A DNA stretch of 64,000 nucleotides. It comes from Chloroflexota bacterium. GTDB taxonomy: Bacteria; Chloroflexota; Limnocylindria; Limnocylindrales; CSP1-4. The translations under genes were made by a program, and so were the position numbers. Each line of letters starts with the position of its first letter. Positions within the stretch are counted from its first letter, which is position 1. Below the pieces are notes generated by a model, which was not told the DNA's origin, searched no databases, and saw only the letters and a program-made list of their open reading frames with translations. Location of the stretch: contig JAFMJV010000004.1 of assembly GCA_017853275.1 (NCBI GenBank), positions 46,532 to 110,531 of the forward strand, written 5' to 3'. This document shows, one piece after another, positions 28,618 to 37,492 of this stretch.

Positions 28618-29751
28618 ATGACGGAGGAGATCGTCGCGCGTCGGCTGACGGGCGAGTGGATGACGCCCCGGCGGCGCTTCCTGTCCGCGATGTTCCGCGG
28701 GCGCGTGGACAAGGTCCCCGCGCTGACGCTCAGCTCGGTCGTCACGCTCGAGATGATGGAGGCCGTGGACGCCTGGTTCCCGGAGGCCCATCTGGACGCG
28801 GAGAAGATGGCCCGCCTCGCGGCCACCTCGCACGACATCCTGGGCATGGACACGATCATGCCGGTCTTCCACTCCCAGCTGGAGGCCCACGCGATGGGCG
28901 CCCCCACGGAGTGGGCCGAGAAGGACAACTGGCCGAGCACCTCCAGCTACACGATCGATGACCCGGACCAGATCGTCGTCCCCTCGGACTTCCTGAAGAA
29001 GCCGACGATGGTCGCGGCGACCGGCGCGATCCGCCTCCTCCGCGAGCGCTACCCGGACGTGGGGATCGTGGGCAAGGTCTACGGACCCTGGTCGGTGGGC
29101 TACGCGCTCGTGGGGATCGAGAACTTCCTCATCGACACGATGCTCGATCCGGACAAGATCAAGCGCTACCTGGACAAGATCCTCCCCGCCTGCCTGATGT
29201 CCGCCAAGGCGCAGTTCGAGGCCGGCGCGGATGCCGTCATGTGGTGCGACCACACGACCGGTGACCTGTGCCGCGCGGAGACCTACCGCGACTTCCTCCT
29301 GGAGATGCACCAGCGGATCTCCGCCGAGATGGGCGGCCCGAGCATCTTCCACTGCTGCGGCAAGTGCACGGACCGGGTCGACTACTTCGCCGAGGCCGGC
29401 TGGGACGTCTTCCACTTCGAGTCCCAGGTGGACCTCCTCGAGGCACGCGCGGTCGCGGGCGACCGGATCTCGCTCTTCGGGAACCTGAACAACCCCACCC
29501 TCCTCTACCAGGGGACCGCCGAGGACGTCTACAAGGCGTGCTGGGACCTCCTGGACAAGGGCGTGGACGGTCTCGCCCCGGAAGGCTCGGTCCCGCTCAT
29601 CACGAAGCAGGACCGCCTCAAGGCGATCAACCAGGCGGCCACGGACTGGTCGAACGCGCACCGGCCGAACGGCCGGACGATCGAGCGGCCCCCGGTCGAT
29701 TACCCGGAGCCGGATCCGCGGAATATCGGCACCTTCGCAGCGGCCCGCTAG
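28618..29751 (+). CDS. Uroporphyrinogen decarboxylase-family corrinoid methyltransferase (MtaA/CmuA/OdmB-type)
   Basis: UroD fold without HemE context: VYGPWSVGYALVG, FHCCGKCTDRVDYFAEAGWDVFHFE (His/Cys metal-site region); directly followed by a corrinoid protein. Confidence 0.85.
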   Translation: MTEEIVARRLTGEWMTPRRRFLSAMFRGRVDKVPALTLSSVVTLEMMEAVDAWFPEAHLDAEKMARLAATSHDILGMDTIMPVFHSQLEAHAMGAPTEWAEKDNWPSTSSYTIDDPDQIVVPSDFLKKPTMVAATGAIRLLRERYPDVGIVGKVYGPWSVGYALVGIENFLIDTMLDPDKIKRYLDKILPACLMSAKAQFEAGADAVMWCDHTTGDLCRAETYRDFLLEMHQRISAEMGGPSIFHCCGKCTDRVDYFAEAGWDVFHFESQVDLLEARAVAGDRISLFGNLNNPTLLYQGTAEDVYKACWDLLDKGVDGLAPEGSVPLITKQDRLKAINQAATDWSNAHRPNGRTIERPPVDYPEPDPRNIGTFAAAR

Positions 29752-29784
29752 GCGGAGCCGGAGAACCCCAGGGAGAGAGCAGGC

Positions 29785-30444
29785 ATGGCGGACTTCCCCG
29801 CGCTTCAGACCGCGGTCGAGATCGGCGATCGCGATACGGCCGTGCGGATCACCCAGGAAGGGATCGACGAGGGCGTCCCGCCCGAGCAGATCCTGAAGTG
29901 GATGACGGACGCGATGGAGGTCGTCGGCGGCCGCTTCGCGCGGATGGAGCTCTTCGTCCCGGAGATGCTCATCGCCGCGCGCGCGATGAAGGGCGCGGTC
30001 GCGCTCCTCGAGCCGCTCCTCGTGGCGGGCGGGATCCAGCCCGACTCCACGGCGGTGATCGGCACGATCAAGGGCGACCTCCACGACATCGGGAAGAACC
30101 TCGTCGCGATGATGTGGAAGGGCGGCAACATCCGGGTCGTGGACCTCGGCGTGAACGTGGCCCCGGAGAAGTTCGTCGCCGCCGCGATCGAGCACAAGGC
30201 GGACATCATCGGCATCTCCGCCCTCCTGACCACGACGATGGGCGGGATGAAGAACGTGGTCGAGCTCGTCCGCTCCACCCCGGAGATCCAGAACGTCCCG
30301 GTCATCGTGGGCGGTGCCCCGGTCACCCCGGAGTTCGCCGAGCAGGTGGGCGCCACCGGCTGGGCCCCGGATGCCGCGTCCGCGGTGATGAAGGCGCGGG
30401 AGCTGATCTCCGCCTACCAGAAGGGCGCCGCGGCGGCCGGCTGA
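29785..30444 (+). CDS. Methyltransferase corrinoid (B12-binding) protein
   Basis: Helical cap then GDLHDIGKNLVAMMWKGGNIRVVDLGVNV (DxHxxG) and VPVIVGGAPVT. Confidence 0.95.
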   Translation: MADFPALQTAVEIGDRDTAVRITQEGIDEGVPPEQILKWMTDAMEVVGGRFARMELFVPEMLIAARAMKGAVALLEPLLVAGGIQPDSTAVIGTIKGDLHDIGKNLVAMMWKGGNIRVVDLGVNVAPEKFVAAAIEHKADIIGISALLTTTMGGMKNVVELVRSTPEIQNVPVIVGGAPVTPEFAEQVGATGWAPDAASAVMKARELISAYQKGAAAAG

Positions 30445-30446
30445 CC

Positions 30447-31253
30447 ATGGAGCGCGGCGCGGCGCAGACGGATCCTGCGGGAGTCTCCGCGGAGACCGGC
30501 CGCCCGCTGCGGATCCGGGCGATCGGCTGCGACATCCTCCTCCGGCCCCTCTATCTCGCCGCGGCCACCACGCGGAACATCGTCGACGTCGTCGACCTCA
30601 CGGCGGCGCTCCACGTGGAGCCGGCCACCCTCCGCGAGCGGATCCAGGAGCGGATCGACGCCGTCCCGCCCGGCTACGACGCGATCGTCCTTGCCTATGG
30701 CCTGTGCGGCGGGGCGACCGCCGGGATCCGCGCCCGCTCCGTCCCCGTCGTCCTCACCCGCGCCCATGACTGCATCACGATCTTCCTCGGCGGGCGCGAC
30801 CGCTACGCGCAGGAGTTCGAGCAGACCCCGGGCACCTACTGGTACGTGGCGGACCAGGTGGACCGGGGGAACGCGCTGAAGGGCTGGCTCCTGGGGGACG
30901 GCGCGCGCGCGGAGGACGCCCAGGCCACCTACGACGACTACGTCCGCCGCTTCGGCGAGGCGAACGCGACCTACCTGATGGAGACGCTCGGCGGCTGGAC
31001 CTCCCGCTACGAGCGGGGCGTCTTCCTCGACACGGGGCTCCCCGCCGAGGTGGCGGAGGCACGGGCGCGGACGGAGGTGGAGGAGCGAGGCTGGCGCTTC
31101 GAGAAGGTCGCCGCGGACCTGCGACTCGTCCGGGATCTCGTGGACGGCCGCTGGGACGACGACCGCTATCAGGTCCTCCAGCCGGGAGAGGAGCTGCGGA
31201 TGACGTGGGACGAGCGGATCATGGGCCCGGTCCCGGCGGCGGGCGCGGGATGA
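30447..31253 (+). CDS. DUF1638 domain protein
   Basis: IGCDILLRPLYLAAA...AIVLAYGLCGGATAGIRARSVPVVLTRAHDCITIFLGGRDRY...TYWY; ATG 30447 (track ORF starts far upstream in-frame). Confidence 0.82.
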   Translation: MERGAAQTDPAGVSAETGRPLRIRAIGCDILLRPLYLAAATTRNIVDVVDLTAALHVEPATLRERIQERIDAVPPGYDAIVLAYGLCGGATAGIRARSVPVVLTRAHDCITIFLGGRDRYAQEFEQTPGTYWYVADQVDRGNALKGWLLGDGARAEDAQATYDDYVRRFGEANATYLMETLGGWTSRYERGVFLDTGLPAEVAEARARTEVEERGWRFEKVAADLRLVRDLVDGRWDDDRYQVLQPGEELRMTWDERIMGPVPAAGAG

Positions 31254-31284
31254 TCACCAGTGCGCAGCGGCCGAGGCCGCCGCG

Positions 31285-32331
31285 TCAGACGCTGCCGAAG
31301 CGCCCCGCGCGGAAGGCTTCGATGAACTCCATCCCGAACATGTCCCGGCCCTCGATGAACTCCGCGGCCATCCGGTAGGCCTCGCTCTCGCGGTCGGGGG
31401 CCAGCGCCTCGGCCATCTTCGTGGCGACGGGATCCACGATCCCCGAATCGACGCCGTTCAGCGCGGCGATGTCGAGGTAGACATCTCCGAGGAGGCGGCG
31501 CGCCGGGAGGCCGAACGACGCGTTCGAGAGCCCGCCGGTGATGTGGATCTGCGGCCCGTACTCCGCGCGCACCGTGCGGCACGCCTCGAAGAAGGAGGGC
31601 CCGGCCTCCGGGTCCACGCCGATCGGGACGACGAGCGGGTCCACGTGGAGGTCGCCGAGCGCGAAGCCGCGCGCCGTGGCGGCACCCACGATGTCGTGCG
31701 CCCGGTCGATCCGCTCCTCGGCGTTCGTGGGCATCGCGACATCACCGGAGCAGGAGAGGACGAGCGCGCAGTCGTGCTCCTTCCCCATCTCGAGCACATC
31801 GAGCCGCTCGAGCGAGGCGGAGTTGAGCATCACCTTGCCACCACCGGCCCAGCCACGATCGAGGACGGCGAGCCCCGCCGCGATCACGGTGGGGTCCGAC
31901 GAATCGAGCGAGACCGGCACGCTCGCGTGCGGCCCGACGACCCCCACGACCCAGGCCATCGCATCGCGGCGCGGCTGGATCTCGTGGTGGATCTCGTCCA
32001 CGTTCAGGTCGAGCCAGTCCGCGCCGCCTGCGATCTGGCGGTCCGCCATCCAGCGCAGGTAGGCGGCGGCGAGCCCGGCGTGCTCGGTCCCGTCCAGCCC
32101 GTGGCGCACGGCGACCATGACGTGCTTCACGCGCCCCTGGCGGAAGTCGTTCGTCTCGATGATCGCGTCCGGGACGGGGAGGAGCTGCTCACCGTCCGGC
32201 GTGGGGACGCGGACCGCGGGCCGGCCATCCGCGAGCGCACCCATCCGGATCCCGTCCTTCTTCACCACCCGGGAGCAGTGGATGTTCTCGCCGATGATGT
32301 GGAAGGGAGCCCCCTCCGGCCGGGTGATCAT
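31285..32331 (-). CDS. Dihydropteroate-synthase-fold methyltetrahydrofolate:corrinoid methyltransferase (MT II/AcsE-like)
   Basis: FHIIGENIHCSRVV, GADWLDLNVDE, VSLDSSDPTVIAAGL, MLNSAS, HITGGLSNASFGLPARR. Confidence 0.87.
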   Translation of the reverse strand: MITRPEGAPFHIIGENIHCSRVVKKDGIRMGALADGRPAVRVPTPDGEQLLPVPDAIIETNDFRQGRVKHVMVAVRHGLDGTEHAGLAAAYLRWMADRQIAGGADWLDLNVDEIHHEIQPRRDAMAWVVGVVGPHASVPVSLDSSDPTVIAAGLAVLDRGWAGGGKVMLNSASLERLDVLEMGKEHDCALVLSCSGDVAMPTNAEERIDRAHDIVGAATARGFALGDLHVDPLVVPIGVDPEAGPSFFEACRTVRAEYGPQIHITGGLSNASFGLPARRLLGDVYLDIAALNGVDSGIVDPVATKMAEALAPDRESEAYRMAAEFIEGRDMFGMEFIEAFRAGRFGSV

Positions 32332-33914
32332 GCGTCGCGTCCTCCGTTCGTCTCACCGGCGGCGCGCCGGCGTCCGGCATGGTCGCGGCCGAGGAAGGTG
32401 TTGCCCCAGGCGCTCGTGTGACGGAGCGCGTTGTCGCCCACCGTCGCAGGACGGTCGAGCATCGTCATCTCTTCGCCGTAGGGCTTCAGGCGGTCGTACG
32501 CCCGCGCCCAGATGCACGGCTTCCCGGGGATCTCGCACTCGCCGTCCCGCGTCCCGCCACAGGGGCCGTTCCGCTGGTTCTTCACGCACTGCGATTCGGG
32601 GCACAGGTAGGCGATCTCCGGGAGCGAGCAGTCCCCGCAGTCGCGGCAGGTGAAGAGGGGCACCTTGGCCGCCTGCTCCAGGACGTGGAGCGGCTTCCCG
32701 ATCCAGCGGCCCTCGATCTTCCCGTAGACCGCCGCGCCGGCGCGGAAGCCGGGCGATCCGGGCTCGAAGACGAGCGAATGGGTGAGTCGCGACGCCTTGT
32801 AGGCGAGCGAGCCGCGCCGGCGGGCGGCGCTCCGGGCTGCCGGGGTCCGCGAGGCGACCCAGTCGGGGTGGAGGGCGTCGGAGGCGAGGGCGCCGCTCGC
32901 ATCCCCGTCCGCGAAGAGCCGGAAGGTGCCGGGGCGCGGGAAGTGGACCTGCGGCGCGAGCTCGCGCCAGTCGTTCGCGGCGAAGCCGTCCGCGAGGCGC
33001 AGGATCGTGTCGATCTCCGCGGCGTTCCGCTGGCCGGCGAGATAGACGCCGCGGAAGCCGAGGCCGCGCGCCACGGCGACCTGCATCGCGGCGATCTCGA
33101 GGAAGCGGGCGCGCCCCTTGTCCGGGCCGGTCGCCGCCTCCTCCACGAGCGCCGCGAGGGGATCGGAGAGGAAGGCGCCGGGGACCTTGTCCCCGTGGAA
33201 GTAGCGGGCCACGGGGGCGGAGAGGATATAGACGCAGGCGACGGCGGGGATCTCCATCCCCTCCCGGCGCATCCAGCGGATCAGCTCGTCCGTGGCGCGC
33301 ACGTCCCAGCCCACCTGGGTGATCGTGAAGCGGGCGCCGGCGCGGATCTTCATCGCCAGCTTCAGGTACTGCGGGAGGAGCTCGTTCTCGTGGCGCTTGA
33401 AGGGGTTGATCGCCGCGCCCGCGAAGAAGGGGAGCGTGGGGCCGGTCATCTCCGTGAGCATCTGGAGGAGAGCGACCGAATCGATGTCGAAGACCGCCCG
33501 CGAGAGCCCGCCGTACCCGTCCGCCGGATAGTCCCCGGAGAGGGCGAGGATATCCGTCATCCCCGCGCTCGCGAGGTCCCAGGCGAGCGTGCCGAGCGCG
33601 CCGCGGCTCCGGTCCCGGCAGGAGACATGGGCCACGACGTTCGCGCCGCCCTCCGCGAGGACACGGCCGAGGGAGAGCGGGCTGAGGCGGACGTGGCCGC
33701 CGGCGTTGTCCGTCACGGTGAGGCCGGCGATCCGCGGGTCCGCGGTGAGCTCGCGACCCATCGCGAGGTGCTTCTCCGCCTTGGCGTCCGCGAGCGGACC
33801 GGCCCACGGCACGAGCTCCACGAGGACGGGGAAGGCGGCCGGGTCGGCGAGCGCGTCCCGGAAGCGGGTGTTGGTGGCGGCGGTCGGCGTGGCGGGCGGC
33901 GGGGCGAGCGTCAT
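32328..33914 (-). CDS. metF: Methylenetetrahydrofolate reductase with C-terminal Cys-rich (MTHFR_C/MetV-like) domain
   Basis: N-terminal MetF barrel (LTVTDNAGG, DILALSGDYP) plus CRDCGDCSLPEIAYLCPESQCVKNQRNGPCGGTRDGECEIPGKPCIWARAYDRLKPYGEE. Confidence 0.88.
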   Translation of the reverse strand: MTLAPPPATPTAATNTRFRDALADPAAFPVLVELVPWAGPLADAKAEKHLAMGRELTADPRIAGLTVTDNAGGHVRLSPLSLGRVLAEGGANVVAHVSCRDRSRGALGTLAWDLASAGMTDILALSGDYPADGYGGLSRAVFDIDSVALLQMLTEMTGPTLPFFAGAAINPFKRHENELLPQYLKLAMKIRAGARFTITQVGWDVRATDELIRWMRREGMEIPAVACVYILSAPVARYFHGDKVPGAFLSDPLAALVEEAATGPDKGRARFLEIAAMQVAVARGLGFRGVYLAGQRNAAEIDTILRLADGFAANDWRELAPQVHFPRPGTFRLFADGDASGALASDALHPDWVASRTPAARSAARRRGSLAYKASRLTHSLVFEPGSPGFRAGAAVYGKIEGRWIGKPLHVLEQAAKVPLFTCRDCGDCSLPEIAYLCPESQCVKNQRNGPCGGTRDGECEIPGKPCIWARAYDRLKPYGEEMTMLDRPATVGDNALRHTSAWGNTFLGRDHAGRRRAAGETNGGRDA

Positions 33915-33927
33915 GCGGTCCCCCGTC

Positions 33928-35538
33928 CTAGGCGGCGATCGGCATGAACTGGCAGCCGTCCACGAACATGTCGAAGAAGTCGGGGTCGGTCTCCAGCTCC
34001 ACGTGCTCGATCCTCCGCACCGTCTCCTCCAGCCACGCGCGTCGGCGCGCCGAGAGCAGGTAGGCCTCCGCCCCCCGGAGCGACGCGTTGCCGACCCGGA
34101 TCACCCGTTCCGGTGCTACATCGGCGAGGAGCCCGATCCGGATGGCGTTCCCCACGTCCAGGTGGCTGGCGAAGCCGCCCGCGAGGTAGACGTGGTCCAC
34201 CTGGTCCGGCGTCACGCCGAGCCGGCGGAGGAGGATCCGCTGGCCGCAGGCATTCGCAGCCTTCGCCTGGGCGAGCTGGCTGGCATCCGCGCGGGAGAAG
34301 GTGATCCCCTGGTCCGGCGCCACGAGGATCTCGTCCTCGCCGGGGCGGAAGCGACCCTCCGGGCTCATCCAGCCGGTCCGGCGCAGCTCCGCGAGGATAT
34401 CCACGAGCCCCGAGCCGCAGATCCCCTGCGCCGGCTCGTCCCCGATCGTCTCGATCCGGAAGGCGCCGTCCTCGATCCGGATCCGCTCGATCGCGCCGTC
34501 CGCGCCGGGCATGCCGAAGCGGATGAGACCGCCCTCGAAGGCCGGGCCGGCGGGACAGGAGGCGGCGAGCCAGCGGGTGCCGTCCGTGACCACGACCTCC
34601 GTGTTCGTCCCGATATCCACGAGGAGCGAGACCCCCGGCCGGCTCCCGAAGTCCGTGGCGAGGAGGTCGGCGGAGATATCGCCGCCGACGTGGCCGGAGA
34701 TGAGCGGGACGCCGATGACGCGGGCGCGCGGCCCGACGAGGAGGCCGACCTGGTGGCCGAGCCGGACGACCGTCGTGCTCTCCGCGCGGCCCTCGCGGAG
34801 CGCGTGCTCGGTCGTGGAGCGGTAGGGCGATTCGCCGATCGGGGCGACGTCCAGGCCGAAGAAGAGATCGCGCATCGTGGTGTTCGCGGCGATCACCGCC
34901 TCGTAGACCTCGTGGCGCTCGATCCCGTGCGCGGTGTAGAGGTCACGCAGCTCGTGGTTGAGCGTCCGCCGGAGCGCGTCGCGGAGCTCGCCCGGCCGCG
35001 TCCGCTCGTAGCTGATCCGGGCCATGACGTCGCTGCCGCCGAAGCGCTGCGGGTTCTCCATCGCCCCACCCGCCACGGCGCGGCCGGTGCGCAGGTCGAT
35101 GAGCTGGAAGGCGATCGTCGTCGTCCCGATATCCACCGCGAGGCCGAGCACGCGGCGGCGTACACGGTCCACCGGCATGTCACCGTACTTCACGAGGTCG
35201 TCCTGGACGGTGACGACGGGGTCGATGTCCGTGTGGGTGTCCTCGGAAGGACCGAGGATGCGCATCCGGCGGCGGAGGATCCCGAACTCCACGTCCGCAT
35301 CCGCGGAGGCGACGTTCGCCTGGCAGGCGAGCCGGAATCCGGCGGGGAGATAGGCCTCGGACGGGGTGCGCGCGGAGAGGGCCTCACCGCCGCTGCGCAC
35401 CTCCACGATGCACTCGCGGCAGCGACCGGAGCGCCCGCAGGAGGCGGGGACGGCCGCGGAGACCTCGTCCGCGTAGTCGAAGAGCGTCCGCCCTGTCACG
35501 AGCGGACGTCGCTGCGTCCCGTGGATGACCTCGGCCAC
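33928..35538 (-). CDS. ASKHA-domain/DUF4445 corrinoid reductive activator with N-terminal 2Fe-2S domain (RACo/OdmC-like)
   Basis: CGRSGRCRECIVEV...C plant-type 2Fe-2S ligands; LAVDIGTTTIAFQLIDL, LLVDIGTNTEVV, GICGSGLVDILAEL; GTG start 35538. Confidence 0.88.
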   Translation of the reverse strand: MAEVIHGTQRRPLVTGRTLFDYADEVSAAVPASCGRSGRCRECIVEVRSGGEALSARTPSEAYLPAGFRLACQANVASADADVEFGILRRRMRILGPSEDTHTDIDPVVTVQDDLVKYGDMPVDRVRRRVLGLAVDIGTTTIAFQLIDLRTGRAVAGGAMENPQRFGGSDVMARISYERTRPGELRDALRRTLNHELRDLYTAHGIERHEVYEAVIAANTTMRDLFFGLDVAPIGESPYRSTTEHALREGRAESTTVVRLGHQVGLLVGPRARVIGVPLISGHVGGDISADLLATDFGSRPGVSLLVDIGTNTEVVVTDGTRWLAASCPAGPAFEGGLIRFGMPGADGAIERIRIEDGAFRIETIGDEPAQGICGSGLVDILAELRRTGWMSPEGRFRPGEDEILVAPDQGITFSRADASQLAQAKAANACGQRILLRRLGVTPDQVDHVYLAGGFASHLDVGNAIRIGLLADVAPERVIRVGNASLRGAEAYLLSARRRAWLEETVRRIEHVELETDPDFFDMFVDGCQFMPIAA

Positions 35539-35613
35539 GACCCCTCCGGCTGATCGGCGCGCGCGCTCGGGCGTCCCGCGCCCTGCGTATCTTGCCATCC
35601 CGGGCGGACCGGG

Positions 35614-35627
35614 TGCAAACGTTTCCG
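35614..35627. promoter_or_regulatory. LacI-type operator-like site upstream of the activator gene
   Basis: TGCAAACGTTTCCG, containing palindromic AAACGTTT; matches the 28560 site at 12 of 14 positions. Confidence 0.5.
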
Positions 35628-35660
35628 GTCCGGTGCTCCCGCGCGCTCCGCGGGGCGGGG

Positions 35661-36539
35661 TCAGTCGTCGTAGGCGGCCGTCTCGCTCCGCCGCGTGGGA
35701 GGAGCGGGCGCCCACACGTTCCGCCGGCCGAGGAGGGCGTCCACCACGAAGACGAGGACGAAGATCGCCGATTCGAGGAGGACGATCGTGGCGCCCGAGG
35801 AGATATCCAGCCAGTAGCTGAGGTAGATCCCGAGCCCGCCGGAGAAGGCACCGAGGAAGGCGGAGAGGACGAGCATCCGGCCGAACGATTCGGTCATCAG
35901 GCGTGCCGTGGTGGCGGGGATGATCAGGGTGGCGGCGATGAGCGTGACGCCGACGACGTTGATCGAGGCGACGATCGTGGCCGCGAGGGCGAGCGCGAAG
36001 AGGCTGTCCACGAGGCCGGCCCGGATCCCGAAGATCGGCGCGACCTCGGGGTCGAAGGTGACGAAGAGGAGCCGCTTGTAGAAGAGGAGGATGAAGGCCG
36101 CCACGAGGAGCGTGACGCCCGTGACGACCCCGAGATCGAGGGGGGTGACGCCGAGGATGTTGCCGAAGAGGGCGGCCTCGAAGTTCGTCGTGAAGCTGCG
36201 CGTCCTGGAGATGAGCGCCACGCCGACCGCGAAGCTCGCCGTGGTCACGATCCCGATCGCGGCGTCCGCCCCGATCCGCCGGCGGCGCGCGACCGCGTTG
36301 ATGATGAGCGCGGAGAAGAAGCCCCACGCCCCGGCGCCGAGATAGAAGTCCACGCTCGCCACGTAGGCCACGACCGCCCCGCCGAAGACCGCGTGGGAGA
36401 GCCCGTGGCCGATATAGCTCATCCGGCGCAGGACGACGTAGACGCCGATCAGCCCGCACAGGAGCCCGACGAGGATCGAGACGGCGAGCCCCATCCGGAA
36501 GAACTCGTAGCGCAGCGGCTCGGTGAAGGCCTCGATCAC
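35661..36539 (-). CDS. Metal (Zn/Mn) ABC transporter permease
   Basis: ABC-3 family: GVYVVLRRMSYIGHGLSHAVFGGAVVAY, VGVTLIAATLIIPATTARLM. Confidence 0.92.
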   Translation of the reverse strand: MIEAFTEPLRYEFFRMGLAVSILVGLLCGLIGVYVVLRRMSYIGHGLSHAVFGGAVVAYVASVDFYLGAGAWGFFSALIINAVARRRRIGADAAIGIVTTASFAVGVALISRTRSFTTNFEAALFGNILGVTPLDLGVVTGVTLLVAAFILLFYKRLLFVTFDPEVAPIFGIRAGLVDSLFALALAATIVASINVVGVTLIAATLIIPATTARLMTESFGRMLVLSAFLGAFSGGLGIYLSYWLDISSGATIVLLESAIFVLVFVVDALLGRRNVWAPAPPTRRSETAAYDD

Positions 36540-37492
36540 GACCGAGGCTCCTCGTGGACGTGGACGCTCCCGTCCGCGTGCGCGTGGGGGACGGGCTCGT
36601 GCCGGTGCGCGTGGTCGTGGTCGTGGATGTGCGGGTCGCCCTCGTGCTCGTGGTGCGCGTGCTCGTAGCCGTCGTGGGAGTGGCGGAGCGCGCTGCGGAG
36701 GCGATGGGGCGCGGCATCCGCCACGAGGATCGCGCCGTCCTGGCGGACGATCCGGAGGTCCGCCTCATACGTGGCGTTGAGGATCTCCGCGGTGAAGATC
36801 CGTTCCGGATCCCCTTCCGCCACGATCCGCCGGTTGACGCACACGACCCATGGCAGGTGGGCGGCCACCGAGTTCAGCTCGTGCGTGGTCATGACGATCG
36901 TCATCCCCGTCCGGTTGAGGTCGGCGAGGAGGTGGAGGACCTCGTCCCGGGTCCGGATATCGACCCCGCTCGTGGGCTCGTCCAGGAGGAGGAGGACGGG
37001 GTCGGAGATGAGGGCGCGGGCGAGGAAGACGCGCTGCTGCTGGCCGCCGGAGAGCTGCCGGATCTGGCGATCGCCGAGCCCGCCGACCCCGAGCCGGTCG
37101 AGGACCGCATCCGCGGCGGCCCGGTCCTCCCGGGTCATCCAGGCGCGCCACGGGGCACGGCCCCAGCGGCCCATGCACACGACCTCGCGGACCGTGGCCG
37201 GGAAGTCCCAGTCCACCGTCTCGAGCTGGGGGACCCAGCCGACCCGCGCGCTCCGCGGCCCGGTCACCGGCCGGCCATCCACGGTCACGACGCCGCGCAT
37301 CCGGGGGACGCCACCCACGATCGCGCGGAGGAGGGTCGTCTTGCCGGCGCCGCTCGGCCCCACGACGCCCACGAGGGCGCCGCGCGGGATCTCGAGGTCG
37401 ACCGAATCGAGGACGGTGGCGCGCCCGTAGCTGCAGCTGACCGCCGCGAAGCGGACGAGCGGCGGCTCGCCCGCCCGGGCGGCGTGCGTCAC
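36536..37492 (-). CDS. Metal (Zn/Mn) ABC transporter ATP-binding protein with His-rich C-terminus
   Basis: GPSGAGKTTLLRAI, LSGGQQQRVFLARALI, LLLDEPTSGVD; His-rich C-terminal tail. Confidence 0.93.
   Translation of the reverse strand: MTHAARAGEPPLVRFAAVSCSYGRATVLDSVDLEIPRGALVGVVGPSGAGKTTLLRAIVGGVPRMRGVVTVDGRPVTGPRSARVGWVPQLETVDWDFPATVREVVCMGRWGRAPWRAWMTREDRAAADAVLDRLGVGGLGDRQIRQLSGGQQQRVFLARALISDPVLLLLDEPTSGVDIRTRDEVLHLLADLNRTGMTIVMTTHELNSVAAHLPWVVCVNRRIVAEGDPERIFTAEILNATYEADLRIVRQDGAILVADAAPHRLRSALRHSHDGYEHAHHEHEGDPHIHDHDHAHRHEPVPHAHADGSVHVHEEPRS

Noticed and set aside
28546-28618. Cobalamin riboswitch before the corrinoid locus
   Set aside because: Leader is only ~70 nt and lacks a recognisable B12 box; the visible element is an operator-like palindrome.
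28618-29751. HemE (uroporphyrinogen decarboxylase) for heme synthesis
   Set aside because: Adjacent corrinoid protein, MT II and activator, plus the Cys/His metal-site-like segment, favour a corrinoid methyltransferase; no other heme genes nearby.
33928-36768. 946-aa ORF extending the corrinoid activator upstream
   Set aside because: The 2Fe-2S domain begins just after GTG 35538; the extension reads THTTTRT-type antisense of the His-rich tail and permease.
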